Positions 1 through 11,231 of a stretch of 64,000 nt of DNA are shown here, in pieces. Positions within the stretch are counted from its first letter, which is position 1. Each line of letters opens with the position of its first letter. The stretch is from Pleurodeles waltl. Taxonomy: Eukaryota > Chordata > Amphibia > Caudata > Salamandridae. The DNA is taken from assembly GCF_031143425.1 (NCBI RefSeq), contig NC_090444.1, forward strand, positions 1,349,436,323 through 1,349,500,322. The letters are read 5' to 3'. A model generated the notes under the pieces. The model searched no databases and was not told where the DNA came from. It saw nothing but the letters and a program-made list of their open reading frames with translations. Made by a program: the position numbers and the translations under genes.

Positions 1-1099
1 GCCTGCCATGATCTCTCAAATAAGGCAATACATTCAAACCTGTGATAAATGCTTTCGGGGAAAGACAACACAATTAGCTCCTGAAGGTGAGCTTCAGCCT
101 CTTCCCATTGCACCATATCCCTGGCACACCATTACTATGGATTTGATTGTAGATTTACCTTCAAGTCAATGTTTTGACACAATTCTGGAATTTGTAGACA
201 CCTTTTTGAAAATTAGTCATTTCATCCCTCTGAAGACGGTTCCTCGAGCCTCTCAGTGAGCACAGTTATGTTCACAGCACATAGTGAGAGCTCATGGCAT
301 TCCGTTGGTTGTAATCTCAGATCGAGGTCCCCAATTTGTTTCCCAATTCTGGAGGGCCTTTATGAATCAACTTGGAATAGACTCACGTTAATCTACCAGT
401 TATGATCTGGAAACAGATGGACAGACAGAATGAGTTAACCAGGAGATAGAGCAGTACCTACGCTTACAATTCCTGGACCAAGATAATGATTGGCCAGATT
501 TAATTTGGACAGCAGAATTTGCGTACAACAATGCTATTCATGCCTCCACTGGTTATTCTCCTTTCTATTTGAACTCTAGTAGGCACCCAAACATTATCTT
601 AGGAAGGTCGGGAGGCTCGGTCCCGGCTGCAAATGAATTCAGTAAAAAAATTCAAAAGACCTACCAATCCGCTAGAGAACACTTGACCAAGGCGAAGGTC
701 TCTTACAAGAAACATGCTGACAAAAAGAGGAGACGCAACCCTGGTTATTGCGAGGGTGAGAAGGTCTGGCTATCCACTCGACATTTACACTTAAGAGGGA
801 ACAAAACATTATTGCCTAGACATGTAGGACCCTTTAAAATAAAGAAAATTGTAAATCCAGTAACAGTCAAACTTGCCTTGCCCCCTCAGATTAAGGTTCA
901 TCCAGTATTTATTGTCTTGCTACTTAAAAAAAGTTTAAAAAAGGAACATTATATTACCTCATTGATTGGAAAGGTTTTGTCCCAGAAGAAAGGTCCAGGG
1001 AAGCCTTCCAAAATGTGCATGCTCCAAGGCTGATAAAGCAACTTCACGCCACTTCCCCCAACAAACCTGCTGAGGGAGGGAGTTATTTGGAGGGGGCAC
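1..1099 (+). pseudogene. Ty3/gypsy chromovirus pol 3' part: integrase and chromodomain, broken
   Basis: One frame (from position 8) reads through the integrase zinc-binding end (TCDKC), the catalytic core (TMDLIVDLP with the first Asp, then ISDRGPQF with the second Asp) and the C-terminal GPF/Y-type module (HVGPFKIKKI, KVHPVF). In-frame stops lie at 257-259 (TGA), 389-391 (TAA) and 431-433 (TGA), the last where the catalytic Glu region (TDGQTE) ends. After about 950 the reading continues in another frame as a chromodomain tail (DWKGFVPEERS, HAPRLI), which is typical of vertebrate chromoviruses. The element enters from the left edge, so reverse transcriptase and gag lie outside the window. The integrase would act in the nucleus to insert cDNA, and the chromodomain would steer it to modified histones. 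This copy is clearly dead. Confidence 0.9.
1089..1099 (+). promoter_or_regulatory. Polypurine tract of the gypsy element
   Basis: A purine run (ggagggggcac) sits directly before a TG that starts the presumed LTR and just after the chromodomain tail. This is the expected place for the plus-strand primer of an LTR retrotransposon. Confidence 0.65.
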
Positions 1100-1678
1100 T
1101 GTCAGGAAAACTATTGCCAGCGTTGTTAATTTCGTTTCCCCTTTTTCTTGTACCCGCGTTGGTTGCAGCAGCGTCCTCACTCCCGGTGGCTCTTGCGGAG
1201 GCTGTTCTTAGAACTAGCTTCTTCAGGTTTAACTGCCACTCAAGATGGTGGCCGCAAATCCTTGTGAGGTCAGGGCTCTAGTGTTCGTAACTTAGTCTTG
1301 TGCTGAAGCTTCCCTCCAGCTGTTTCTCTCTGGGAGCCCTGCACTTTAACTGTCATCCTGAGGTGAATGAGCAGTGTTCCTGAGGCGCTTCGTTTCATAG
1401 AGAATTCTTCCAGTTTTGAGTAATTAATTCTTTTTTTTGTTATGGTGTGCACACCAGCTAATTTTTCCCTTTGTAAGAAGCTGAATTTTTTCCTTCTTCC
1501 AACAACTGGCTATCGGCTTTTGAGGAGAATTTGTTTTGGATTAACAGAACTTCAAGAAACTGCAGTAAGGAATCTTTTTGTATGATTCCCAGACTTGCAA
1601 AGCAAAGAGTTCTTGAATATATATATATATATATATTCAAGAACTCTTTGCTTTGCAAACTTGTCAGTCTTAGAGACA
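1100..1678 (+). mobile_element. Probable 3' LTR of the gypsy element (right end uncertain)
   Basis: It starts with TGTCAGG right after the polypurine tract. A possible end is ...AGAGACA at 1678, which would give TGTC...GACA inverted ends and a 579 bp LTR. The other LTR is outside the window, so the right boundary is a guess. The left boundary is better supported. Confidence 0.5.
1595..1658. repeat. Long perfect hairpin with an (AT)n centre
   Basis: The left arm 1595-1619 and the right arm 1634-1658 are exact reverse complements (25 bp each: ttgcaaagcaaagagttctt and its complement, plus gaata). They are joined by an AT-dinucleotide run that is itself self-complementary, so the whole 64 bp can fold as one stem. 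It lies inside the presumed gypsy LTR, close to its right end. Confidence 0.9.
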
Positions 1679-3000
1679 AACCTCAGTGCTCAGACTAATT
1701 CCTAGAGACGTGATTGAGCAAACTGAACCTTGAGAAGGAGTTTTCGTTTCCTTTAAAGGACATTAGTAGATTGTATATTTGTGAACTTTTGAACTGTTCT
1801 CCAGAGAACCTTGGAAACCTCTGACTCCTGGAGAAAAGAAGATATTAAGTTAACATTGTTCTCTTAAAGAGAGGATAGCCTCTCAAAAGATCCAGGTTAG
1901 GAGGCCAATAGAATTGGGTAAATGTCAATGTCTGAACAGTTGAATGCACAGTAGAAATGTACTTATCTATGCTCTCATCACCCGATTGCAGGTCCTTCCT
2001 TTAAAGAAATCCACATAAGAAGAAAGGTGAAGGTTTTCAGAGACACACACTGAATATCCTATCTTCAAGTGTGAAACACAGGCTGGAACTAGATTTGGAG
2101 GCAGTCTCTCTTTTTCTATTCCCATTCCCCTACCCCCCTAGCGGATGCAGGGTTCAGATAATCAGTTAAAGTCTGAGCACGCATCTGTTGGAGGGAGTTG
2201 GGTAAAAGGTATCTGCTCCTGTGGAAGTTTGATTTAATGGGTGATCTTCTGACAGGGGACTGCGGAGGAAGGTCACCTCAGTAAGATACGTATGGATGAA
2301 CACGCTGAATGAGATCTGGAAGTCTGGCGTGGTATGATCGAAGGACTGCATTGGGAGCCTGTCAGGGAAGATGGGGACACCTCAGCAGATGAACCACAAT
2401 AGCAAAGTGCGATTACTGACATGCCCGATTGGGCGGTAACGTGGTGGCGGACGTGTTGCTGAGTGTGACAGAAAGACGATATGCCCCCTCTCTTGTCAGC
2501 TCTGACCTTCTTTGCCTGATCTTCTCCCTCTCCTCCTCGTTCGATTTGCTTATATAACCACAGATTGGGTTCGGCTGGCCCATCCAAGGACCTAAGCCGG
2601 CCAAATATTGTTGACTGCTCCAGTGGTGTGCAGCATCTGTTCTCTATTCATGTTTGTATCTGGTAATATGCATTACAGCATCACAGTTTAATTGTTAAAA
2701 GTTACTATACTATGCACTGTACTTGCAATGGACAGACTTGCCCATTACTACTGTATTCAAATGTTACACAGCATCGATGGACCATTGTACAATCACTACT
2801 GTATTGCTTGACCATATGTTCTGTATTGTAGCATTCCGAAAACGGCCGCGAATGGCAGAGTCGGCATGGCCTAGTGTCACATTTGGAGGGGCAGATAAGA
2901 TGTATGGTTCATGAAGTGAGATTATTGTATGGTGCTACCATGTGTAAGATGTTCTACTTGCATAAATAAAACTGGAAAAAAAACTTTTTTAAAAAAACTT
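1679..3000. other. Unassigned sequence ending in an A-rich tail
   Basis: No convincing coding frame. The plus strand ends with a polyadenylation-like AATAAA (2965-2970) followed by short A runs and then T/A runs, as at the 3' end of a retroposed copy or within an LTR. I cannot name the family. Confidence 0.4.
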
Positions 3001-4128
3001 TAGTAGTCCCATTCAGGAGTTAGCAAAGCTGGGTGGTCAGTGTGTAGCCTTGTAGTTGTCAATGGGCCTACTAGCCTTTTTACAGTAAAAACAGCAATTT
3101 GTTTTTTTTACTGTTAGGACATCTGAAAATCCATGTCTTATATTTTAATATACAGCACCCAACCTTAAGACTCGATAGGCCTACCCCATGGCTGATATAT
3201 ATATATATATTGGAAAGGGAAATCTGGATTTTGTCATTAGTTAAAATGAATAAGTTGTGTTAGCGGTTAAAACTGCTCTACTGGTCTGCAGTTGCAGGCT
3301 GGAAGACATGCTTTACTTTGAGAAATGCCAATTGAGTATAAGCCACTTAAACACTACATTTTGGAGAGTCTGATTAGTAATCCGCAGTACATTCTTAGAG
3401 TCAAAAAACCAGCATCATCAGTTCAAAATATTCAAGATGATCATGCAAAAAGATGCATTTCCCTACAAATGTTTATTTTAAACTTGGGGGATCTTATGTT
3501 CTATGCTCACATCTACATTTGACATCAAGAAGTATGTTCAGGAGCAGCTAAAAAAGGGGAGGAATAAAATGATTTTTGTATGGACAAGCCTTCATGCAGA
3601 ACCAGCAACCTATCCAAGCTGTTTTCTTGAGTGACTATGCATGTTGAGTTTGCCTCATTTCTGGATGGGCCACCACCTCATCGCATGAGACTAAACAATA
3701 ACTCATATCTCTCAACTCACACTCATTAGAAGGGTTCCCATAGCTGTAGTTTCTCATGTGTGACATTTTCATTTTTTAAGCAACACAAGCCCATTGCAGT
3801 CCATGTGCAGGCAACAGTCAACGGCATCCAATGCGCATGCAGGCTGAGTGCTGCAGGGTTCTTGGACTCTTAAATTATTTGTCAAACAATGCCACCTACA
3901 TTTCAAGTTCCAACTTCCAGTACTACCCTAAACTAGGAACACACCTTTATAACATTTTACAAAGAAACAAGTTGCAAAGCATTTGTAGATAACCTTCAGC
4001 TTCAGCCAATCATCTGTGGAAGTCTTCATGTGTACAGGACAGCCTCCGTCAATACAGCAAGTTTTAACAAAGAACATTCTAAATATGTAATAAATTTAGC
4101 TTTTTTTAAAATCAGCAATAAAACAGTA
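3001..4128. other. No recognisable feature
   Basis: AT-rich sequence with a short (AT)n microsatellite at about 3194-3211. No reading frame or repeat family is recognised. Confidence 0.5.
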
Positions 4129-4656
4129 AGGGGAATATTTACAAGCCCCTTGAACCGCCCTGCGCCACATTAGCGCCATTTTTATAGGGTTCCCAGACTT
4201 GCAAAGCAATGTGGCCTTGGGTACGCATTTGCAATGTGCAATATTTACAAAGTGACGTGCATTGCGCCACTTTGTAATCCCTTGTGCCACATTATACCTG
4301 CGCCAGACATAATGTATGCAGGGGGCGTTCCAGCCCTTGGAGGCCCGAAAAATGGCACAGTGAAATTTACATTTCACCGTACCATTTGTTTTGTCATTTT
4401 TAATGCCAGCTCAGAGCAGGCGTTAAAATGAGGCACCTATTATGTTCAATGGGCATCCCTGTGCTTTGCCGCACTAGTCAAAAATGTTTACGCTAGTGTA
4501 GCAAAGCACCACAATCGCGTAAAAAATGTTGACGCTATTGTGCTAACGACCGGTGCCAAATATAGTGCAACCATGGTGTCGTTAGGTGCCGGTAGGGGGG
4601 TACAAGAAAAGTGGTGCATTACCTATGATGAGCCACTTTCTTGTGAATATACCCCT
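4129..4656. mobile_element. MITE-like element with imperfect terminal inverted repeats
   Basis: The left end AGGGGAATATTTACAAG and the reverse complement of the right end AGGGGTATATTCACAAG match at most positions. The interior is non-coding and rich in GCGCCA/TGGCGC, TTTACAAAGTG and TTGCGCCAC words, many of them in inverted pairs. This is the build of a non-autonomous DNA transposon. Superfamily is not determined; the A/T-rich flanks do not give a clear target duplication. Confidence 0.7.
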
Positions 4657-6064
4657 ACATTTTCTTTCCATGGATGAGCGTCTATGGGTTAAGAACAGTT
4701 TAGTTAAAATGGCTTCATTTCCATTCTCACACATCTATCTAGCAAAGCCTTATTAATACAGAAACTGTTTTAAGGTTAATCAAACTTTGCAAAAGTTATT
4801 TTAATGGGTAAAATGGTCATGAAATGAACCACTAATATTCTCTTTATTCATTTGTTTGTTGCTATAGGACACTAATGTCATGAAATGTACTTATGGCCGT
4901 GACATAGGTCAAAGCTAACAAAAAGGAAAGAACAAGTGAAAAAGAGAGACATAGGAATTTGTCCTTGCTAACGGCTCAGCCAAGTACATCGTCTTGCAAG
5001 CTTCAAGTGCAAAACCCATGTTTAAAGGCAGCTTTTGGTTAACGCCTACAAAATTATTTTGTGTAGGTTAATTAATATAATGTTTTAATATTTGAAAAGA
5101 CTCTCTCTAAAGTGCTAAGATTTCCCTGAGACATATTTCCTGAAAAGGAAATTTTCTGCATTGTCTGCCAAAACCCCGCCACAAAACATCATTTTTAGCA
5201 ATTAGGGTAGAGCGAGGAGTAGAGTGACTAAGGTTCAACTAATGATAAAAGGAGTTTCCCAGGTTGAATAAACCAACTCACTTTTGCAACAGGAATCTCT
5301 CAGGTGCAGCAGGGGTCAGGTTTCACTTATATATTATTATATATATATATATTGTTGATAGTGAGGCAGAGAAGGCGTCCCCTACTGACTCTACTAGAAT
5401 AGAAAAGCAATGATGTATATTTGTAAGCAGCGAAGGGAAGGATAGAAGGTTGGGTAAGCCGAAGTCAGCGGGCCTGTTTGGAGCGAGATGGGTGGGCTGA
5501 GAGGGTGGGAGCTTTCCGTTATGGCAGGAGACATAGCCAGACTCTGCAGAGAAGCTCCACTGTAGGTGACAATAAAGCTCCTACCGTGCCAGAAAATGGT
5601 GCCATAGGAAGCTCAAAATTAAGAAGAAGGGTGAAAATGAATTAGCGCTGTCTAAACAAAATTAAGCGAGGGACCAATGCAATAGCATCAGCGTCGCCAA
5701 CGAGAGTCTGCGTGATGCTGAAACCCAAACTGAAATCAAAATCAGCAATTAAACAACATTAACACCTTCAAAACACAAAAGAGGGGTACTTTTTCTGGGT
5801 GATTCGAAAAGCAAATAAACAAAGCTGTGCTGCAGTTGTCACCAAGGTTTATGTGCTTTGCTGGATTGTTATTGGTGAATTAACTCCCATTTTAGGAGTT
5901 GTTGTTTTTTCATTTAAGTACCACATACATTGTAGTTTATACTTTGCCATGGTTTACTGTGATTCATGTTTGGGTGCTGTTTAATAAATGCAAGAAAAGT
6001 TCCCAATCCCTGTCCTTAATGGAAATGAAATTACTTGTTAAGGAATGTGTTCATGCCGACATTT
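4657..6064. other. Unassigned sequence with an AT microsatellite
   Basis: An (AT)n tract lies at about 5326-5352. No ORF is supported. A short segment ending gctgtttaataaatg (about 5970-5985) resembles 12750-12765, and both carry AATAAA, so each may be a scrap of an LTR or retroposon 3' end. Confidence 0.35.
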
Positions 6065-6225
6065 TGAAATTAGACAGAGGAAGATATTGGAAAAATAAAT
6101 CAGGGGATTATCTTTTTCCCATTACCTTTCGTTGAAGCAGAGGCAATTTCAGGTGGCTGGCTTCTAAAATAAGGCTGTTTTGAGTTAAAAATTTAGGAGT
6201 CTCCAGCCTGAATCGAGTCTGTTGG
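6065..6225 (+). repeat. Dispersed repeat, copy 1 (partner at 18737-18890)
   Basis: By eye the order of words matches the second copy: an AAAA/GGGGA block, CATT..TTTCGTTGAA/TTGGTTTATGTTGAAACC, GAGGCA, then a terminal block of the form AGTCTCCAGCCTGAATCGAG / GAGCCTACAGCCTAAATCTG. Identity is low, so these are old copies of one family. The family is unknown. Confidence 0.45.
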
Positions 6226-7205
6226 TAATTATGTGAATGCTAGGAAATTCTCGATTCGCACAGAGAATGGCCCACAGTTACATGATAAGACTGTTAACGT
6301 GTTGATCCTTAATAACTAAACTTAGAAGGGGACGCGTACAGATCGAATAACCTTTTGACTCGTTTAATGTGTTCTTACCATAGCTCCAGTATAAATCAGT
6401 AATCAATACACAAGAAACAATAATCATTAGTCAAAATCAATAATCAATAATCAATGGAATCAGTAATTGTCACGCACCATGACTTTTCAGCCATGAATAA
6501 CCACACCTTTAGTAAAAGTTTAGTAACTTTATTTCCCTTATATTAACAATACTAAAGTCATGTAGATTAATCTCAATATTAATTCAAAACACATATAAGA
6601 GCAGTATTATTTAATCAAAAAGAAGTGTGTAACACAACCTGATCAAAGCTTGAATCACAATACATTCCAGAGCATCAGAGCACATCATTAGCAAGGTTAA
6701 CTTCAATAAAGCTAAGCAGTCCATATGATTCAACAAAGTAGTCCGTCAACCCCTTGTCTCTGTAATTTGTCAACAGTCGTAGAAAACCATCAGCTAGTCC
6801 AAATTAGCATCAGCATGTGGGGCTTCATGCAAAACGATTTAGAACACGAATTTAGAAAACATCTACCTATGGAAAATTAATAAGACAGCACAGTTGGCAC
6901 CTAGAAAGAAAAGGCATAAAAATACAATTCAGTCACATTGTCATATCTACCTATCTACGGTATGGGTCAGCAAACAGAATCAGTCCTTGCCCTCAGGTCA
7001 TCAGTCGATCAGCAACACATCATGCTCTCAGTCAAATAGTATGAGCCCAATGTCAGAATCTTGAATCACTTCTTCTCAATATCGCATCTCATAACGAGGT
7101 AAGATCTAATCTGAATAAGGTCTGAGGTCTTTTCCCTCTGTCACATTGTTAAATCAAAGTCACCGAAAACTATCCCCTAATTTCCAGTGTAGGCTGAAAG
7201 ATTCC
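6226..7205 (-). other. Probable non-coding 3' end or LTR remnant of ERV1
   Basis: This lies immediately downstream of the broken env frame in the minus orientation. It is AT-rich, contains repeated words of the type AATCAATAATCAGT (6395-6470), and has a minus-strand AATAAA (the complement of TTTATT near 6528-6533). No protein frame is seen. It is the expected place for the end of env, the polypurine tract and the 3' LTR, but I find no second LTR copy to prove it. Confidence 0.35.
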
Positions 7206-7799
7206 TCAAACTAAAATTATGTCATTATCTTTACCCACTCTACTCAAATACCTAATAATAGGAACAAACGAAAACACGACATCATGGTTAGAATAGAAAT
7301 ATTGAATGTACTCCTGGTTATAGAACCTTGTTAGTAATAGACTACAACTTATTCCATATGTTAATGGAAGACTATGATAAGTGACTCCTTCCTCAACTGA
7401 TAAAGGAATCTGCATACATACAAGACAATCCTTTGCATCCATCGTTTCAACATACTCATTCAACAAGCGATAGAAAACATTAGAAGAAAGTTCTCCTTGA
7501 GCATTAGTATAATAAGGTAAATATTTCTCATTTAACTTAAACCTCTCTAAAGCCGTTAGTGTAGTAGTCTCAAATACAGAAGTATGGTTAGCTCCTTTTG
7601 CATCAAGGACAGACATACTCACAATCAACACTATAAACAAAATCCCACACATAATTGCCAAACCAATGCTCATATATTTACAGCGGCTAGCATCCTTAAC
7701 TTGCTTATCTAAATCAGTCATGATCTGTAAAGAATCAGAAAGCAGAAGTAACTTAGAAAACGTGCAGCAAAAATAAAAAATAGACAATTCTTCTTTCAA
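7206..7799 (-). pseudogene. ERV1 envelope N-terminal fragment
   Basis: A 197-codon open frame with one strong membrane segment near residues 44-63 (SIGLAIMCGILFIVLIVSM), preceded by a basic, hydrophilic segment and followed by Asn-linked sites and paired cysteines (DCLVC, GISCS). This fits a signal-anchor start of a retroviral surface protein. The frame ends well short of a full envelope, so most of the protein is lost. Confidence 0.55.
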
Positions 7800-7936
7800 C
7801 AGTTCAGTTGCACTTACAGGAACCCTTCTCCTTAGTAAAATCAGTTAGCAGCTTGTCAAAGTCAGGTTCAAAAGTCAAATCAAGTTATCAATGTCTTTTC
7901 CTGTTACTTTCAACAGTCTCAGTTCATCAATCTTCT

Positions 7937-8440
7937 TCAGGTCACCTCAAAATATTGACTCAGAACTTCCCTATCAAAACAAAAAGACATAAACTCTTGC
8001 TGCCATTCGTTTGTAGTTGCATACGCCCATTCAGGACCTGCGTATCTTCGACTTGCTATTCTCTTTCTTTTCAATTTCTGATCACCATTCAACTCTCCTT
8101 CACTTAGTTCTTCTTTTCTCCTAGTATCTACTTCTTCCTCTATTGTTTGATCGACAATCACCTCTTTCCTTTTCTCCACTTGCGATTCAGCCCACTTGTC
8201 TCCTTTTCGTAAACCTTCTGTCAATATTCTCTTCAGGACTAAACTCGAATCCTTTTCCTTCTCTGTGGTTTTTTTTCTTGACAGACCTGCAACAAGTTCA
8301 GGAGGAATCGGATCACCTTGACTTTGATCCAGCTCAACTCCTTCCCCTTTTTGGTCGGGCACTTGCTCTGTTTGTCTCTCTGAATCGTCTGCTTCTGGGA
8401 GAGCTCCCTCTGTTCTAGGCTCTCCTGCTGGTTCAATCAA
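7937..8440 (-). pseudogene. ERV1 charged leader region upstream of env
   Basis: A 167-codon open frame, very hydrophilic (Glu/Lys/Arg-rich), with a Trp/Tyr-rich end (GPEWAYATTNEWQQEF). It lies between integrase and the membrane-anchored env start. Position and composition suggest the pol tail or the cytoplasmic leader of env. I cannot assign a precise function. Confidence 0.45.
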
Positions 8441-8499
8441 GATAGGTTCCCCAGCACCTTCCTGGAGTTATTCACCTTTGTCTCTCACAGGGGTGATGG

Positions 8500-9425
8500 A
8501 CCCGTTCTCAACAAGCTCAGGTGCAGCTTCAGCTCCTCCTTGCTCCTTTTCCTGGTCAGAGGCTGTAACTTGTCTCAAAGTTGTTAGTTTTCCTGTTCAG
8601 GTGCTGTAAGCTGTCTCACAACGCTTCTTCATGATCCAGTGGACACGCCACTTTCTTCGTGTGACTTGCGTGAATCCAGTTTGGGATCCCAGCACACTTT
8701 ACAGCTGTTGTAGCAATTAGGACCGCTTTATATGGATCCTTCCAACGAGGCTCCAAACACGCCTTGAGCACATGTTTTCAGACAATAACCCAGTCACCAC
8801 TGGTGAGAGAAAGAGTGGACTACATCAGCCAGACCCTGTCAGTAATCCAACACCATATCATCTGTAATGTTGACAAGTGCATTGGCTGGAACTGCTGGCT
8901 ACCTCAGTGCTCTGCCCATGAGAATCTCATGGGGCGACAATCCTGTCTTCCTGTCAGGTGTATTTCTCATTGACATCAACACCAAAGGCAATGCTTCAGG
9001 CCATTTCAGACTCGTAGCTGCACACATCTTTGCAGTTCTTGACTTCAGAGTACCATTCATCTACTCCACTAGTCCTGATGCTTCAGGGCGGTCACTACAA
9101 TGCAACTTATGTTCAATGTTCAATGCTGCACACAATAGTTTAATCACCTCATTATTGAAGTGCGTTCCAATATCTGATTCTAAAGAGATCAGAAATCCGA
9201 AGCGCGGTATCAGTTCCCTAAGCAGCAATTTTGCTATAGGGAGGCTATCATTTCTCTGTGTAGGGTACGCTTCAATCCAATGACTAAAAATGCACACAAT
9301 CACCAACACATATCTCAAACCTCCACACACAGGCATTTCAATGAAATCCAATTGCATTCTGCTGAATGGGCCTCCTGCTCTTCCAATGTGGCTCAAATTA
9401 ACCATGGTCCATTTCCCCACATTTA
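8500..9425 (-). pseudogene. ERV1 integrase catalytic core and C-terminus
   Basis: The open part (9420-9061) contains MQLDFIEMP with the first catalytic Asp, FSHWIEAYPT, the second Asp region (ESDIGTHFNNEV) and the Glu motif (EASGLVE). Several usually conserved neighbours are changed. Downstream frames keep DRKTGLSPHEILMGR, the conserved post-core helix typical of this integrase type. Stops and frameshifts follow. Confidence 0.82.
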
Positions 9426-10347
9426 GGCCCGTATTTATACTTTTTGACGCTAAACTGCGCTAACGCAGTTTAGCGTCAAAAAAATTTGCGCCGGCTAATG
9501 TCATTCTGAAGCGCCATGCGGGCGCCGTATTTATTGAATGGCGTTAGCCGGCGCAAGCAGACCGGCGCTGCCTGGTGTGCGTGGAAAAAAACCTCGTACA
9601 CCAGGCAGCGCCGGCGTTGGGAAAAGTGGCGCTAGGGCGTCTTAAAAATGGTGCAAGTCAGGTTGACGCAAAAAAACGCCTCCACCCGATTTGCGCCATT
9701 TTTAACGACGCCCAGACGCCATTTACATGACTCCTGTCTTAGTAAAGACAGGAGTCATGCCCCCTTGCCCAATGGCCATGCCCAGGAGACTTATGTCCCC
9801 TGGGCATGGTCATTGGGCATAGTGGCATGTAGGGGGGCACAAATAAGGCCCCCCTATGCCACCCAAAAAAAAACCCAAAAAAAATGTATACTTACCTGAA
9901 CTTACCTGAATGTCCCTGGGATGGGTCCCTCCATCCTTGGGTGTCCTCCTGGGGTGGGCAAGGGTGGCAGGGGGGGTCCCTGGGGGCAGGGGAGGGCACC
10001 TGTGGGCTCATTTTGAGCCCACAGGCCCCTTAACGCCTACCCTGACCCAGGCGTTAAAAAGTGGCGCAAATGCGGGGTTTTTTGACCCGACCACTCCCGG
10101 GCGTGATTTTTGCCCGGGAGTATAAATACGACGCATTTGCGTCGCCGTCATTTTTTTAGACGGGAACGCCTTCCTTGCATCTCATTAACGCAAGGAAGGC
10201 GTTCACGCTAAAAAATGACGCTATTTGCCCATACTTTGGCGCTAGACGCGTCTAACGCCAAAGTATAAATATGGCGTTAGTTTTGCGCCGAATTTGCGTC
10301 GAAAAAAACGACGCTAATTCGGCGCAAACGGAGTATAAATATGCCCC
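9426..10347. mobile_element. Composite palindromic MITE inserted in the ERV1 integrase
   Basis: The left end GGCCCGTATTTATACTTTTT and the reverse complement of the right end GGGGCATATTTATACTCC are terminal inverted repeats. The interior is GC-rich and packed with further inverted pairs: TTTGACGCTAAACTGCGCTA at 9449 with its complement directly after; GACTCCTGTCTT...AAGACAGGAGTC at 9729-9756; CGCCTTCCTTGC...GCAAGGAAGGCG at 10167-10202. The word AGTATAAATA recurs internally (about 10118 and 10259), so smaller elements of the same family seem nested. It splits the retroviral integrase frame. A 2 bp TA duplication is possible but not certain. Confidence 0.85.
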
Positions 10348-10348
10348 T

Positions 10349-10802
10349 AAATTACTGACCAATGACACACCGATGGCATACCGCTTCAGCTGCTTGTCTA
10401 AACTTGGGGTTAAACCAGTAATTTTGAACAAACAAACCATGGCATCCCTCCCAATGTGTGCCTGACCATGATAGTTCCTCGCCATCCGAGACAACAGACT
10501 ATTTGGCAAAACATCTGACCCTCGTCAGATACCCACAACTCATCCTGTCTTTGAACACATTTCATTTTGCTCCATGACCTTTTCTCTTCTTTGCCGACAT
10601 TACTCTGCAGAGTTTTTAACTCTTCTAATGTGTTGATCACTTTTAATACAAAACTTGTACATGTAGTGTCCTCTTCAGGTAATAATTCCCACTTGTCTTT
10701 GAACGATATACAGTTCAATGCGCAAAACCTTGCGAATTGATTCGCATATCCATTTCCTAGTGACACGTAGTCCTGCGACTTTAGATGTGCACTGCATTTC
10801 AC
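10349..10802 (-). pseudogene. ERV1 integrase N-terminal zinc-binding region
   Basis: The minus strand here holds the linker after RNase H and then the His/Cys zinc-binding region: HGQAHIGRDAM in one frame (10509-10252) and the CHRC pair just before the MITE boundary. Frames switch at about 10440. The MITE interrupts the sequence between the zinc-binding region and the catalytic core. Confidence 0.7.
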
Positions 10803-10864
10803 TGTGGCAATTTCTTCAGGCAGTTAGATTGCATATAACAACTCCTTTATTCTCTCACCATTTC

Positions 10865-11231
10865 TCACTGGGCATCCCATAGAGGTAAAAAACCTCTCTG
10901 CGACCACAATTGACCAAAATCATGGACTATTCCAAATCCATACTGACTGTCTGTAAAGATAGTGACTCTCAACCGAGCAGAAACATGGCATGATCTAGTA
11001 AGAGCAACCATCTCCGCTACCTGAGCAGAATACACTCCTCGAAGCCAGGAAGCTTCCGAAGGTACCTGTAATTGTGCACCCTGCATATCCTGCTCTCAGT
11101 GTCCCTGTGCTGTCTCTCAAACAAGAACCATCAACAAAAACAATTTGGTCATTTTCTTGCAATTGGGTATCTCTAATATCAGGTCTCGGTTTTGTGCACA
11201 TCTCAGTTACTTCGAGACAATCATGTTCCAC
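10865..11231 (-). pseudogene. ERV1 RNase H fragment
   Basis: The piece contains VFVDGSCLRD, the first catalytic Asp motif of retroviral RNase H, followed by the expected AGYAG strand. A second overlapping frame (11086-10865) continues the domain (AQVAEMVALTRS, FTDSQYGFG, the second Asp motif), so a frameshift divides the domain near 11050. It follows the connection domain of the preceding RT without a gap. Confidence 0.8.

Noticed and set aside
2273..2604. Minus-strand frames of 104 and 63 codons (PNPICGYISKSNEEEREK) as a gene
   Set aside because: They overlap in two frames, show no recognisable domain or splice context, and read from an unassigned repeat-like region.
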